NCBI GenBank assembly: GCA_030762895.1
Contig: CM061063.1
Coordinates: 102,012,210-102,076,209, forward strand
Source: Sophora flavescens
Lineage: Eukaryota > Streptophyta > Magnoliopsida > Fabales > Fabaceae
DNA: 64,000 nucleotides
Direction: 5' to 3'
Part shown: one piece after another, positions 32,825 to 44,050 of the stretch
How positions within the stretch are numbered: the first letter of the stretch is position 1
How the letters are laid out: every line of letters starts with the position of its first letter
Position numbers and translations under genes: made by a program
The notes under the pieces: generated by a model
What the model was told of the DNA's origin: nothing
The model's input: only the letters and a program-made list of their open reading frames with translations
The model's database searches: none

Positions 32825-33152
32825 TGTTGGAATCCACCGTCCAAAGATAATCCATCGTCCAAAGATTATCCATCGTCCAAAGGTTCATGGACTGTCATTA
32901 ATGTTGGAATCCACCGTCCAAAGGTTCATGGACTGTCATTAATAGTTTAGGAAATAGCCATTGTAAATTAATGAGGTTCATGTATTCTCTAGTCATAATA
33001 TTAGGAAATGTCTATAGGAAATAGGTGCCTCATTTATTTGTCTTGTAATTATCAGTTGTATTTAATTCTTCTAGTGTATAAATAGAATACCTCCATGCTG
33101 TGTGAAAGTAACACAAGCAATTCAGAAAATATTTGTTTTGTTCCTCCTTTCA
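32825..33152 (+). mobile_element. 328-bp insertion with TATA box, solo-LTR-like
   Basis: TGTTGGAATCC to CTCCTTTCA, flanked by the direct repeat ATTGCATA (32817-32824 and 33153-33160). Without it the flanks join into the pattern seen elsewhere in the local repeats. It starts TG and ends CA, and has a TATA-like GTGTATAAATAGAATACC near 33073, as in small Ty1/copia LTRs. It contains an internal duplication (ccaccgtccaaaggttcatgg). The 8-bp duplication is longer than the 5 bp usual for LTR elements, and the local repeats could mimic a duplication, so the class is uncertain. Confidence 0.5.
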
Positions 33153-33162
33153 ATTGCATATT

Positions 33163-33690
33163 TGCTTTCTGTTGGACGAGGAGGTTCCGTACATTGCATG
33201 TTTATTTTCTGTTGGACGAGGAGGTTCCGTCCATTGCATTTAATTTTCTGTTGGACGAAGAGGTTCCGTCCCACTTTGCATGTTTATTTTCGAGCTCTGA
33301 GGCTCATTGCATTTTTATTTTTTCGAGCTCTGAGATTCACTGCAAGTTTATTTTCGAGCTTTGAGGCTTGCTGCATTTCTTTATTCTCGAGCTCTGAGGC
33401 TCACTGCAAGTTTATTTTCGAGCTCTGAGGCTCACTGTAATTTTATTTTCGAGCTCTGAGGCTCGCTGCAAGTTTATTTTCGAGCTGAGGCTCATTGCAA
33501 GTTATTTTCGAGCTCTGAGGCTCACTGTACTTTTAATTCTCGAGCTCTGAGGCTCATTGCAAGTTTATTTTCGATCTCCGAGGCTCGCTGCATATTTACT
33601 TTCCTGTTGGACAAGGAGGTTCCGTCCATTGCATCTTTACTTTCGAGCTCTGAAACTCACTGCAATTTCATTTCCGAACTGTAAGGTTTT
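33163..33690 (+). repeat. Tandem repeats upstream of the Ogre polypurine tract
   Basis: Two repeat types: three copies of ctgttggacgaggaggttccgtcc-like units (33170-33275, with one more near 33603), which resemble the degenerate units of the LTR array, and about ten copies of a 31-37-bp unit built on TTTTCGAGCTCTGAGGCTC (33280-33660). The shared hairpin unit links this internal array with the LTR array. Confidence 0.9.
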
Positions 33691-33799
33691 CTTCTGAGCT
33701 CCTCATGTTTTTCGGACAAAATATGTGTTCATTTTCTTTACTTGTTCATTACTACAATACATGAGAAATCACGGTTAATCATGTCTTCTAGTATGTAAC

Positions 33800-33816
33800 A
33801 AGTAAAGAGGGGCAAC
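33800..33816 (+). other. Ogre polypurine tract
   Basis: AAGTAAAGAGGGGCAAC directly precedes the TG of the 3' LTR. A purine run ending in GGGGCAAC before the LTR is typical of Ogre and serves to prime plus-strand DNA. Confidence 0.8.
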
Positions 33817-33929
33817 TGTGAACACCCATTTTTGTCCATCTTTTATTGTAACATTACACTTCAAGGAGACTAATAATAATAAAAAGAAAAAATGAAGAAA
33901 GTAGGGAACTCATAGCTAATTTTCTGTTG

Positions 33930-35245
33930 GTCCCGTCCATCATGTGGGATTTGTTGTTGGACGGGGAAGTCCCGTCCATCACATTTGTACTTACTGTTGG
34001 ACGGGGAAGCCCCGTCCATCACATTTGCACTTGCTGTTGGACGGAGAAGTCCCGTCCATCACATTTGTACTTACTGTTGGACGGGGAAGCCCCGTCCATC
34101 ACATTTGCACTCGCTATTGGACGGGGAAGTCCCGTCCATCATGTGGGACTTGCTGTTAGACGGGGAACTCCCGTCCATCACATTTGTACTTGATGTTGGA
34201 CGAGGAAGTCCCGTCCATCACATTTGCACTTGTTGTGGACGGGGAAGTCCCGTCCATCATGTGGGACTTGCTGTTGGACGGGGAAGCCTCATCCATCGCA
34301 TGGGACATACTATTGGACGAGGAAGTCCCGTCCATCACATTTGTACTTGCAGTGGACGGGGAAGTCCCGTCCATTATGTGGGACTTGCTGTTGGACGGGG
34401 AAGTCCCGTCCATCACATTTGTACTTGCTGTGGACGGGGAAGTCCCGTCCATCACATTTGCACTTGCTGTGGACGGGGAAATCCCGTCCATCATGTGGGA
34501 CTTGTTGTTGGACGGGGAAGCCTCGTCCATCGCATGGGACTCACTGTTGGACGGGGAAGTCCCGTCCATCACATTTGCACTTGCCGTGGACGGGGAAGTC
34601 CCGTCCATCATGTGGGACTTGCTATTGGACGAGGAAGTCTCGTCCATCACATCTGTACTTGCCAATGGATGGGGTAGTCCCGTCCAGTCATTACACTTGA
34701 TGGTGGACGGGGTGGTCCCGTCCGTTGATTTGCACTTGCTGTCGGGTCCGTCCAGTCCACTGCACTTGCCAATGGACGGGGTGGTCCCGTCCAGTCATTA
34801 CACTTGCTGGTGGACGGGGTGGTCCGGTCCATTGCTTGACACTTACTGTTGGGTCCGTCCAGTCCACGGCACTTGCCAATGGACGGGGTGGTCCCGTCCG
34901 GTCATTACACTTGCTGGTGGACGGGGTGGTCCCGTCCATTGCTTCGCACTCGCTGTTGGCCCCGTCCAGTCCACTGCACCTGCCAATGGACGGGGTGGTC
35001 CCGTCCAGTCATTACACTTGCTGGAGGACGGGGTGGTCCCGTCCAGTCTTGTCCCTCTTATTTCTGTTGGACAAGGGGGTTCCGTCCACTTCAATTATTT
35101 TAATTTCTGTTGGACGAGGAGGTTACGTCCACTGCAATTATCTTTTCTTGTTGGACGAGGACGTCCGTCCAGTGTATATCTACTTTTGCATATCTAAGTT
35201 TCTGTTGGGACGAAGAGATTCCGTCCACTGCAATTTTATTTTCAG
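33930..35245 (+). repeat. Hairpin repeat array of the 3' LTR
   Basis: It has the same three zones as the 5' LTR: the 40-bp GGACGGG-gaagt-CCCGTCC family (to about 34665), the gtggt family (to about 35035) and degenerate units (to about 35245). One unit here, GGACGAG-gaagt-CTCGTCC at 34627-34645, has changes on both arms that keep pairing. Confidence 0.93.
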
Positions 35246-36825
35246 GCTGAAGGCTAAAGAATAAGGAAAGAAGAAGGAGAAGATAAGGAAGAAAGAACGA
35301 AGAAAACAAGGAGAAAAAGACAATCAACAAAAAGGAAAGGAAGTTGAGTTACGCCTCCTACCCACTTTACGTACCAGGCAAGACCTCTTTTCCTCCTCTA
35401 CCCATTGGTCCTCCTTCTTCCTTACCTCCTCCCTTGTTTTAACCTGGTAACCCTACTCCTAACCCTAAAAAGCCATCATGCACATCAGACAAAAACTCCC
35501 ATCTCCTTTCTCTTTTCAAGCGTGCAACCCCCACATCAAATCACCACCTTTCTGCTACTCACGCCACCCCGTCTGGGCACACGCTATTTCTACTCAAAAC
35601 CCCCATCTCCTTTCTCTTTTCAAGCATGCAACCCTCACATCAAATCACTACCTTTCTGCTACTCATACCACCCCATCTGGACACACGCTATCTGTGACAC
35701 CCTAATCTCGGGTCATCACATGGTTACCCGTTTGCGGAAATAAAACTTAATTTGTTGGTTGCTTTCGGAAAATCATGTTTTCTCAACGTTTATCTTTTCA
35801 AAATATGGTGATAAATTTTTTTTTCCTTTTCTCCTCATAACCACAACAACGCAATCAAGTCCCACTTAAATACATAATGTATATAAGTCTTCTAACTATA
35901 CTACCTCATATGTTTTCTCACATAAAACATCACCAGCTTAATTCTAACAACATAATATAACATAATCGTACCTACGCTGGTCGTAACTAACAAACACTAC
36001 ACCCCTTAAAAACAAAGAACAAAGATGCCTCGAACTAGACAGCCTTCATCTCCTTGTAGATACCATACCCCTCGTACGATTCTGATATGTTTGTAAGGGT
36101 GAGACGCCAATATATGGATTCATCACCATAACTAAATGCACAACACAAAAGAAGGCACATACACATATACATGTCTATAACAACATACTCATTCATATCA
36201 TAATATCTCGTTTATCAATGGGTTTCACACCCCAAACATCAACATTGGAAAAACTATGCATGAACACTTCAATATATCATCTAAACATTCATACTTAATC
36301 TCATGAGATATCTCCAACCTCGTAAACCTCGTGATGAGTTGATCAGACTCAATTGCCACAGGCAAACAGCCACAGGCACGCCCATCGCACACTGTCCAAC
36401 ATCGTGGCACAGTGATAACACTCTGAGATGGGGCCTCATTGTCCAAACCCCGGGCACAATGAGAACATCTTTGTACGATATACCCTGACGCCGCAAGGTA
36501 ATCCCTCGTTTAATTATGGCACGTCTGCCAAATGCATGCAAGAAAACATTTTGTTCTCAACACTTTTCTTTGTGCTATATCTTTATTTTTCAAAGCTCTC
36601 AAAAGCTTACGACTTAACATCTTTTGAAACATCTTTACATCTTTTATTAACAACACAGGACCTCAAAGTCCGAGTGCTCAATCACGAAGCCCCTAGACCT
36701 TGTAATCAGTCTTAGGTTCGTGGTAGTCGAAAACAACTTACAATGTGTTAACTTCTTTTAGTAGATACCTAGTCTACAACACAACTAACCTTAATACCCC
36801 GACGTCTCGGTTATTAAGTTCTATA

Positions 36826-37116
36826 TCTTTTACATCTTTTTACATCGTTTTACATCTTTCACATCATATTACATCTTTTACATCGTTTTGCATCTTTTAC
36901 ATCATATTACATCTTTTTCATCTTCTTACATCTTTTACATCATATTACATCTTTTACATCGTTTTACATCTTTTGCATCGTTTTACATCTTTTACATCTT
37001 TTACATCGTTTTACATCCTTTTACATCTTTTTACATCATTTTACATCTTTCTACATCTTTTTCATCGTTTTACATCTGTTACTTCGTTTTACCTCTTTCA
37101 TCTCTTTTACATCATT
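36826..37116. repeat. (TTTTACATC)n-like microsatellite in the solo LTR
   Basis: About 290 bp of imperfect 9-11-bp units (ttttacatct, ttttacatcg). It generates long open frames rich in Thr, Ser, Phe and His that are not genes. Confidence 0.9.
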
Positions 37117-38792
37117 AAGTAAACTCATTTACCGAAAATTCTTTCTACTTGAAATTCGTTTATAAAACGTCAATTCATAGAAAATCCACATTTCCTTTGG
37201 ACACATTTTTTTTTTCAAAATAACATCAAATCATCAACAACTTTTTAATTGAAACTTCAACTCTAATAAATCAATTCAAATTTAATCCCTTTTCAACATA
37301 AGTACTGCTATTTTTTAAAATTCTTACCGTAAATAATTTCGAAACTTGCCGTCGTTTAACATTTTCAAAGAAAACGTCTTTAAGTCAAACTTTGACATTT
37401 CTTCTAAAATAATTTTCTTATATAATAAATAAGGTCTTTTCAAATATCAATTTAACAAAATCCCTTTTTATAATATCTCGGAATTTCTTGTGTAAAAATT
37501 AGCAAGATTAAAAAAGAAATTTCACGGTTACGCTCTCACCGTGACTCATAAACTTCTTTTACACTAATAAATCATTAAAATAATAATATTTCTCAAAACT
37601 CATTATTTTTCCAAAATCATCTTTTTCCTCTTCTGTTATATTCCAACATTCCCCATAAAACATTGAATATAACTTTCACAGCTTATTAAATCTTTTATCT
37701 CATTAATCGGTTGTGCACTGACCACTGTCAGGCCTCTCAAACAACATTCAACATTCAACAACATCATCATAATTATATCCCCAGGCAGATCATGCATCAT
37801 AACAACATAATATACTATTGCAGATAATTCAGAGCAGATCAATCACCGATACACAGAAAATCAACACATCATAAACAACATAAACAATTAATCACAAACC
37901 ACATATAAATCATATAAGCCACACTAAAAGCAAATGGTTATAGAGAAAATCCCTCAGGTAAGCTCCCCTTACCTCTTGAAGACTCAACTAACGTTTTCAA
38001 ACAACCCCTCCCGATTTAATCCGGTTTCCTCCGTCGGCTTTAGGTCAAACCAACCCGATTGATTCCTTCAAACAAATTGCAATCAAATCAAACCACAACA
38101 TACCTAACTCATGAGGATTAGGTTTCGGCCTAGGGCTGACTTTTAGGGTTCAAAATCCTTAAAATTGCTAATCATGATTAAGTCATGGATTAATGATCCT
38201 TAATTAACCTAAATCATAGATTAGTGACTAAACAACTAAGTTTCAAACTCAAAACTTCCTAACTCTTTTATACAAGGATTCGGCCTCAACATGTTCATAG
38301 GGCTAGGGTTCTTAATTTAATAAACCAACTTGGATTTATAAGGCATACATACTAGTAGTTTGATTAACAAGATCATTAAGGAAAACTTTGACCAAAACTC
38401 ATCTAGTTCCAAGAACTAGGGTTTCGGCCAAAACCAGAAATTTGGGAAAGAAATTTCTCATGATAATATGCTTCTAGATGATGAAAATAGAGATGATTAT
38501 AAGATCATACCAATTGGTTTCATGTCAAAAGGATTTTTCTAGAATTAGTTATGAATTTTCAAAGTTCTAGATCTAGAAACTTAAAAGTGATGAACAACTA
38601 TGAAATAAACTTTGAATCAAGAAATTGATTGAAGAACATAGACATGATTAGAGAAGAAGAATAGGATTCACCTCTTGAAGATCAAAAACAAGTGAAGATC
38701 CAAGAACTTTCTTCACAAACTTGACATTCAAAGACTTAAGAACTTTAGGTTTTTGAACAAAAGGCAATAGAAACTAAGTGAAAGGTGAGGAA

Positions 38793-38805
38793 GGGTATTT
38801 ATAGA
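38793..38805 (-). promoter_or_regulatory. TATA box of the minus-strand solo LTR
   Basis: The minus strand reads TCTATAAATACCC, followed by an A/C/T-rich leader-like sequence. It is the only strong TATA signal in this LTR and fits minus orientation. Confidence 0.55.
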
Positions 38806-40198
38806 CATGTGGGCTGCGCCACTTTTGAGGACCAAGTAGAAAGGAGGTGGCTTTTCAAAGGATTGAAGTGCAAATAACTCATAGGGACCATTTGGCAAAG
38901 ATTCCATAAGTTTAAGGACTAGTTTGCAAATTGTCAATAGATTGTCATGATGACTTTTTGCCACAATAAATGTGGTCTTATATTGATGACTTTTGGCTTA
39001 TTTTTGTCATAAATATATTAGGAAAACCTAGCTTGTTGAAGAAGATTTGAGAAAATAGTAGAATAATGTGGAAGAATGTAGAATGGTGTGGAATGTAGTA
39101 GAAACTTCTAGAATGTTCTTTGCTCTTTGCTCATCCAAGATGAGGGCAACCTTAACTCCATATTGAGCTTGCGCATGGGCCTAGGGAATTTGAGCTTGAA
39201 TTCATCTTTGTGGGGCCCACCAAAAAGGCTTAAAGCTTATGTTGACATAGGAAACTTATATGGCTTCAAATGGGCTTTATGAAACTTAAGTCATGGGTAA
39301 GGAATTTGGGCCTCAAAGCCACGGTCCTCTATGGATTTAGAACAAGGATTCTAGCCCAATTCACCTGAAAAAAACATAGAAACTAACTCAGGGACAAAAG
39401 GGTAATTAACAGAAAGTTCAGGGACGAAAGCGTAAAATCCATAAATTTTCACTTTAACCCTGAAAAACCTTCTAGACTTAAAAATATGATTCATCCCCAT
39501 GAATCATCTCAAAATCCTAAGATAAACTCTTTATCTGCTCTTAGGAACTCCAAAATTCACTCCGTCGTCTACCCGATTACGTATTCCGCCCGTAAAACGT
39601 AAATTATTTTATTTTTTTCTGAAATAATTCTAAAAATACACTCTTGTAGGAAATAAAATAAAAATCTTAAGTCTTTCGTTCATGAATTAAAATTAGGTTT
39701 TCTGAGCAGTAAACTTTTACTGTCAGTGAAAACACAGAAAACGGCAGACCGGCTTCCGTCTGAATTTTCAACCCAAAAACTTCCCCGTAACTTATGAAAA
39801 TAAGTATAACATGGAAATGACCTTGGTTTTTCCAAAATCATTTTCTAAGTCTCGGATAAAAATATATATTTATATATTTATTACCGATATCACGAAGCAG
39901 CGAAAATCGGGGTGTTACACTATCTCTGCTCAGAACCCCCTTTTTTTCACCTCCTCTACCCATTGGTCTTTTATTTTTTCTTCCATCTCCTCCCCCGCCT
40001 TAACCTAGCAGCCTCACTCCTAACCCTAAAAAGCCTTCATACCCATCAGACAAAAACCACCATCTCCTCCCCTTTTCAAGCGTGCAACCCTCACATCAAA
40101 TCCCCCCTTTCCGCTGTTCAGAACGGCCCAAGCCCTAAGTATTCGTGCACACCGACCTTGAAGTCAATGGAGAAGAAGCAAGAAGCCCTCTCTTCCAT

Positions 40199-40207
40199 CT
40201 ATAAAAG
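40199..40207 (+). promoter_or_regulatory. TATA box of the Ogre 3' LTR
   Basis: Same CTATAAAAG as at 2869-2877. It could drive read-out transcription to the right, antisense to the split LINE. Confidence 0.65.
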
Positions 40208-41058
40208 GAGAGGAAAAAGACAGTAGAAAGGAGGATTTTTTGTAGGGAAGGACACTGTTCTTGAGAGGAAACGAAAGATCGGAAAGGAGATAGAGAGGAA
40301 AGATACAAAGAAAAGAGAAAAGAAAGAGAGATTTTTGTGGTGAGGAAGAGAGATCAGAAATCTGAGCTTCCTTTTCTCTTCCCTATTATTAGAAGTGGTT
40401 AAGAAGGAAGAGCTGAAGGAGTCAGGGAAATTGGATGTAAAGGCTTCGATCTTAAAATCTTACCACTGGGAGTAAACAAGGTCATTCTTATTTTACTCCT
40501 GTTTGGTAATCTTTGTTCTTTTCGTTGATATTATTAATAAATTTCTCTTGACACTCTTATTTCTATGTGCTTCTGTTCTCTGAATAAGTTAGTAAAAAGT
40601 TTCACTTCTACGTTTCTATCCCATTTTCAAGAGATAAAAATTATTTATTTTACATAAAAAATAGAGGATGATCACTTGATTAAAACAACCTTTTTTGGGG
40701 GGGTTGCCCTATGACAAGTGCCATGTTTAACCCTTCAGATTTAGAGGTTGCTCTGTGGACTTACGTGTCATGTTCAACCTCACGAAGTTTTAATAAAGAT
40801 ATTCACAACGGGTAAAACAAATATTTCAAAGTTACTAATAGTTTACACAACTAATTTTGGGTAACCATTTATGGATGTTCCAGGGTACCGTGGGGTTAAG
40901 TCTCCATGCCTTCCCTAGACATAATCAACTCTCGAACCCGAAGCTTCTTCTTGAAGGGTTTTCCAACTTTCCCGAAATTAAATAAAGTTAGTGGCGACTC
41001 CATGTTTTCCCTCTAAAAGGAAAAACTAGTCCTTTTTTTTCTTGGTCGCTACAGTCAT

Positions 41059-43761
41059 AAGATTTACACATAGCATCCATGCGTAAATTCCCATTACGCG
41101 CATATTTGCCCTCGAGAACTTCTCCGACTTGGTCATGATTCTCCAACCCAGCTTCAATAAAAACGCATCATTCATCAAATTCATCTTTTTAAACCCTAAA
41201 CCACCATCAGCCTTAGGATTACAAATAATATCCTAGTTGTCAAGTGACATTTGCGCTTCTCAGGAGAACCACCCCAGATGAAGTCCCTTTGGATCCTCTC
41301 CATATCATTACACACCGAAGCAGGGATTTTTGAATGTTGCATAGCGTGCGAGGCCTTTGATCCCAGAACTGACTTGGCAAGCGTTACTCTACCCGCTATA
41401 GATAAACACAAGGATTTCCAACCAGCAAATTTTGAGTTCATGCATTGGACCACACCTTTGAAACCATTTCTCTTAGCCTTACCATGCATGAGAATGGCAC
41501 CAAGATACTTACCAAGCCCCGCAGCTGCAGAAAATCTGCTACAAGTTATCAAGTCCTCTCGCTTGTTCAAAGACACATTCTTCGAAAAGAAAATAGCAAT
41601 TTTCTAGGAATTAATACGCTGCCCAGAAGCTGCACAAAATTTTTCCATGATATTCAGAATACACTCCATTTGGTGCACACTAGCCTCAGCAAAGAAAAGA
41701 AGGTCACCCGTAAAAGGAAGGTGGACAATTTTCGGCCCTCCTCTGCCAGCTTTAATAGGTCCCCCACTGCTTGTTATTAACTGCATCCAAAATCATATGG
41801 GAGAGACGCTCCATGCAAATGACAAAAATGTAGGGCGAGAGGGGGTCCCCTTGCCGGAGGCCTCTACTAGAATTAAATTCATTTGTCTTCTCCCCATTTC
41901 AGAGTATCGCAAAAGAGGGAGAGGTTATACACTCCATGATAATACCCACCAAATCAATCGGGAAGTGCAGATCCATAAGGCATTCTTTAATAAAACCCCA
42001 AGACATCCGACCATAAGCTTTCTCCAGGTCTATCTTGATGGACATGAACCCTTTTCAGCCCTTCATTCTACCCATCATATGAACTAACTCATGGGCAATA
42101 ATGATATTATCATGGATGTTTCTACCAGGCACAAAGCTAGCTTGGAAAGGGGAGATAACTTCACTAAGTAACGGCTTAATCCTGTTGACAATGGCCTTAG
42201 TAATGCATTTGTAAGATGCGTTGCACAAGGAGAGGGGGCGAAACCGATTGATAAATTCAGGCTTGCCCACTTTACCAATTAGTATAAGGATTGTAGAATT
42301 AATCTCGCGAATTCTGGAAGGATGCTACCAAATTTCTTTTAAGTAAGGGCAAACTTCTGCTCCAATAATATCCCAATTGTTGCAATAGAATAGAGCTGGA
42401 AAGCCATCCACACCAGGGGCTTTCAGAGGCCCCATTCCCTTTAAACCTTTGAACAATTCAGTATCAGAGACACGCCCTTCTAGCGCTTTAAGCTGAACCT
42501 CGTTCAACCTCGGATAGTTCACATCCGTTCTCAAATTAGCACGCTTGTTCACTTCTTCAGAGAAAAGATTGCCATAGAAGTCCAATACCATATTTTTCAT
42601 ATCATTCTGATCGAACATCCAGTCTCCATCCATATTTCTAACGGCTGGTATCTTGTTTTTCCTAGCCTTCTCCTAGTGATTGTTCTTGCATGGTAATACT
42701 TCGTATTTCTATCCCCACTCCTAATCCATTCTTTCCTGGATTTTTGAAGCCAAATACTCTCTTCTCTATCCAGAATAATATCAAGCCTATCCCTCAACTC
42801 AGTTTCTAGATTTAATAAGAAACTGTTTGAGCTATAATCTTGGGTTCTCTGAATACCGTTGATTCTCCTCAGATGCTCTTTTTTTTTCTTTAAAAACATT
42901 TCCAAACGAGTCGCGATTCCGGCTCTTAAGGTTATTAGCCAACCTGAGAAGCCTCCCCGGAAGGGCATCCTTCGACTCATTCCAAGCGTTCTCCATAACC
43001 TTTTTAAAGTCCTCATGCTGAGACCAAGCTGCTAAGACCGAAAAGGCTTCTCGCCATTGCAAATGAGGTTATCACTTAGGTAAACCTTTAACGGATGGTG
43101 GTCTGAGTGCACTCTAGGGAGAGAGTTGAACGTGGCTTCAGAAAATCTAATCCTCCACTCTACATTACAGAGAGCCCTATCCAGCCTTTTAAAGACTTTT
43201 TATCTGCCCTGCCATTTTGGACCCCTCCACGCGAATCGGGATCCAACAATGCCAAGGTCCATAAGGTTACAGTTGTTGATCTAGTTTGCAAACTCATCAC
43301 ATTTATTTGTATCCACTTCAGCGCCACCCCTTTGGTCCCTGGTTAAAATCACCTATAAGTAACCACGGCTCATTAACTGATTGAGCTAACAACTTAATAT
43401 CAAAAAAAAATTCCATCCTCTTGGCTTTTCTTGGGCTAGCATAAATTGCAGAAAGGAGTCAAGGATTGTCATTGGATGGGCAAATTCGAGCATGGATAAA
43501 CTGAGTCTTTATCATTAGTGCATCCACTTTAAGATCATAATCATTCCACATGATCCAAACACCACCGGAGAAACCCCTAGCATCACTAATTATTTTATGC
43601 TCGAAGCCCAACTTACGGATTATATTCTTAGCTCTCACCCCACTACACCGAGGTTCCCGAACAATCACCAAATCAGGCTTGTACGAAGCTATCATAAGGC
43701 AAAAAGTTTGACCAAAGCTCTTACCAAGAGCTCCCCTAACATTGTAGTTTAGTAAGATCAT
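41059..43761 (-). pseudogene. LINE ORF2: endonuclease and reverse transcriptase
   Basis: On the minus strand 43761-43459 begins MILLNYNVRGALGK and continues with a DLVIVREPRCSG block and GGVWIMWN, the start of an APE-type endonuclease. 43062-42597 is the linker with a KSRKEWIRSGDRNTKYYH motif. 42633-41604 carries the RT: GPLKAPGVDGFPALFY, FRPLSLCNASYKCITKAIVNR, and SPFQASFVPGRNIHDNI. The catalytic box reads F-T-G-D (41703-41714) instead of F-A-D-D. 41576-41196 is the post-RT region. Several frameshifts occur. ORF2 nicks DNA and reverse-transcribes LINE RNA at the target; this copy is inactive. The 3' remainder lies at 1-516. Confidence 0.85.
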
Positions 43762-44050
43762 AAAGACCTAAAGAAAAGTGCTTCGGAGAATCAATCCAAC
43801 AATTCCAAGGGGGTTTCCCCCACCTGCTGCATGTCTATATCCACAGGGTTTGTCGTGTCACTGGCTTCATACCACCAGGAATCCATCTCATCAATGCCAT
43901 GATTACCATCAGGGGGTTATGGGAGCAAAGAATCAGGGACCGACGTAATTTCATGTAAATCAATGCACGCCCCTTTATTTTCATGCATCTTGGGCTTACC
44001 ATTCTCCTCTGGGTTCACCGTAGAGGGCTTGTCAATAGGAGTTTGGGGTT

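Larger units (their letters stand above)
35693..39919 (-). mobile_element. Solo LTR of a Ty3/gypsy (chromovirus-like) element, 4.2 kb, minus orientation
   Basis: Plus-strand ends are TGTGACACCC and GGGTGTTACA, flanked by a perfect CTATC duplication (35688-35692 and 39920-39924). The ends are near-perfect inverted repeats (TGTAACACCC type), as in many plant chromovirus LTRs. No primer site, coding region or second LTR is found inside. On the minus strand TCTATAAATACCC at 38805-38793 looks like the LTR TATA box, which sets the orientation. It contains a tttacatc microsatellite. A non-autonomous element without internal repeats is the alternative. Confidence 0.8.
517..41053 (+). mobile_element. 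Ogre-type (Ty3/gypsy, Tat lineage) LTR retrotransposon, heavily nested
   Basis: The element starts TGTGAACACCC, ends GCTACA, and is flanked by a perfect 5-bp duplication GTCAT (512-516, 41054-41058). Behind the 5' LTR is a tRNA-Arg-type primer site. The order is ORF1, gag remnant, protease with G-patch, RT, RNase H, archaeal-type RNase H, integrase, tandem repeats, polypurine tract, 3' LTR. ORF1 before gag, the extra RNase H after the first, the tRNA-Arg primer and very long LTRs are Ogre hallmarks. Its written length of 40.5 kb is inflated by an Athila insertion, a 4.2-kb solo LTR, a 328-bp insertion and a probable assembly duplication. It is defective: most of gag and part of RT are missing. 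Where unique, the two LTRs differ by only a few percent, so the insertion is fairly recent. Confidence 0.93.
33817..41053 (+). repeat. Ogre 3' LTR, split by a solo LTR
   Basis: TGTGAACACCC to GCTACA, followed by GTCAT (41054-41058). It is 7237 bp as written, and about 3.0 kb after removing the insertion 35693-39919 and one CTATC. It matches the 5' LTR closely outside the hairpin array, which is about 200 bp shorter here. Confidence 0.92.

Noticed and set aside
36745..37122. 125-codon frame rich in Thr, Ser, Phe and His
   Set aside because: It is a translation of the ttttacatc microsatellite.
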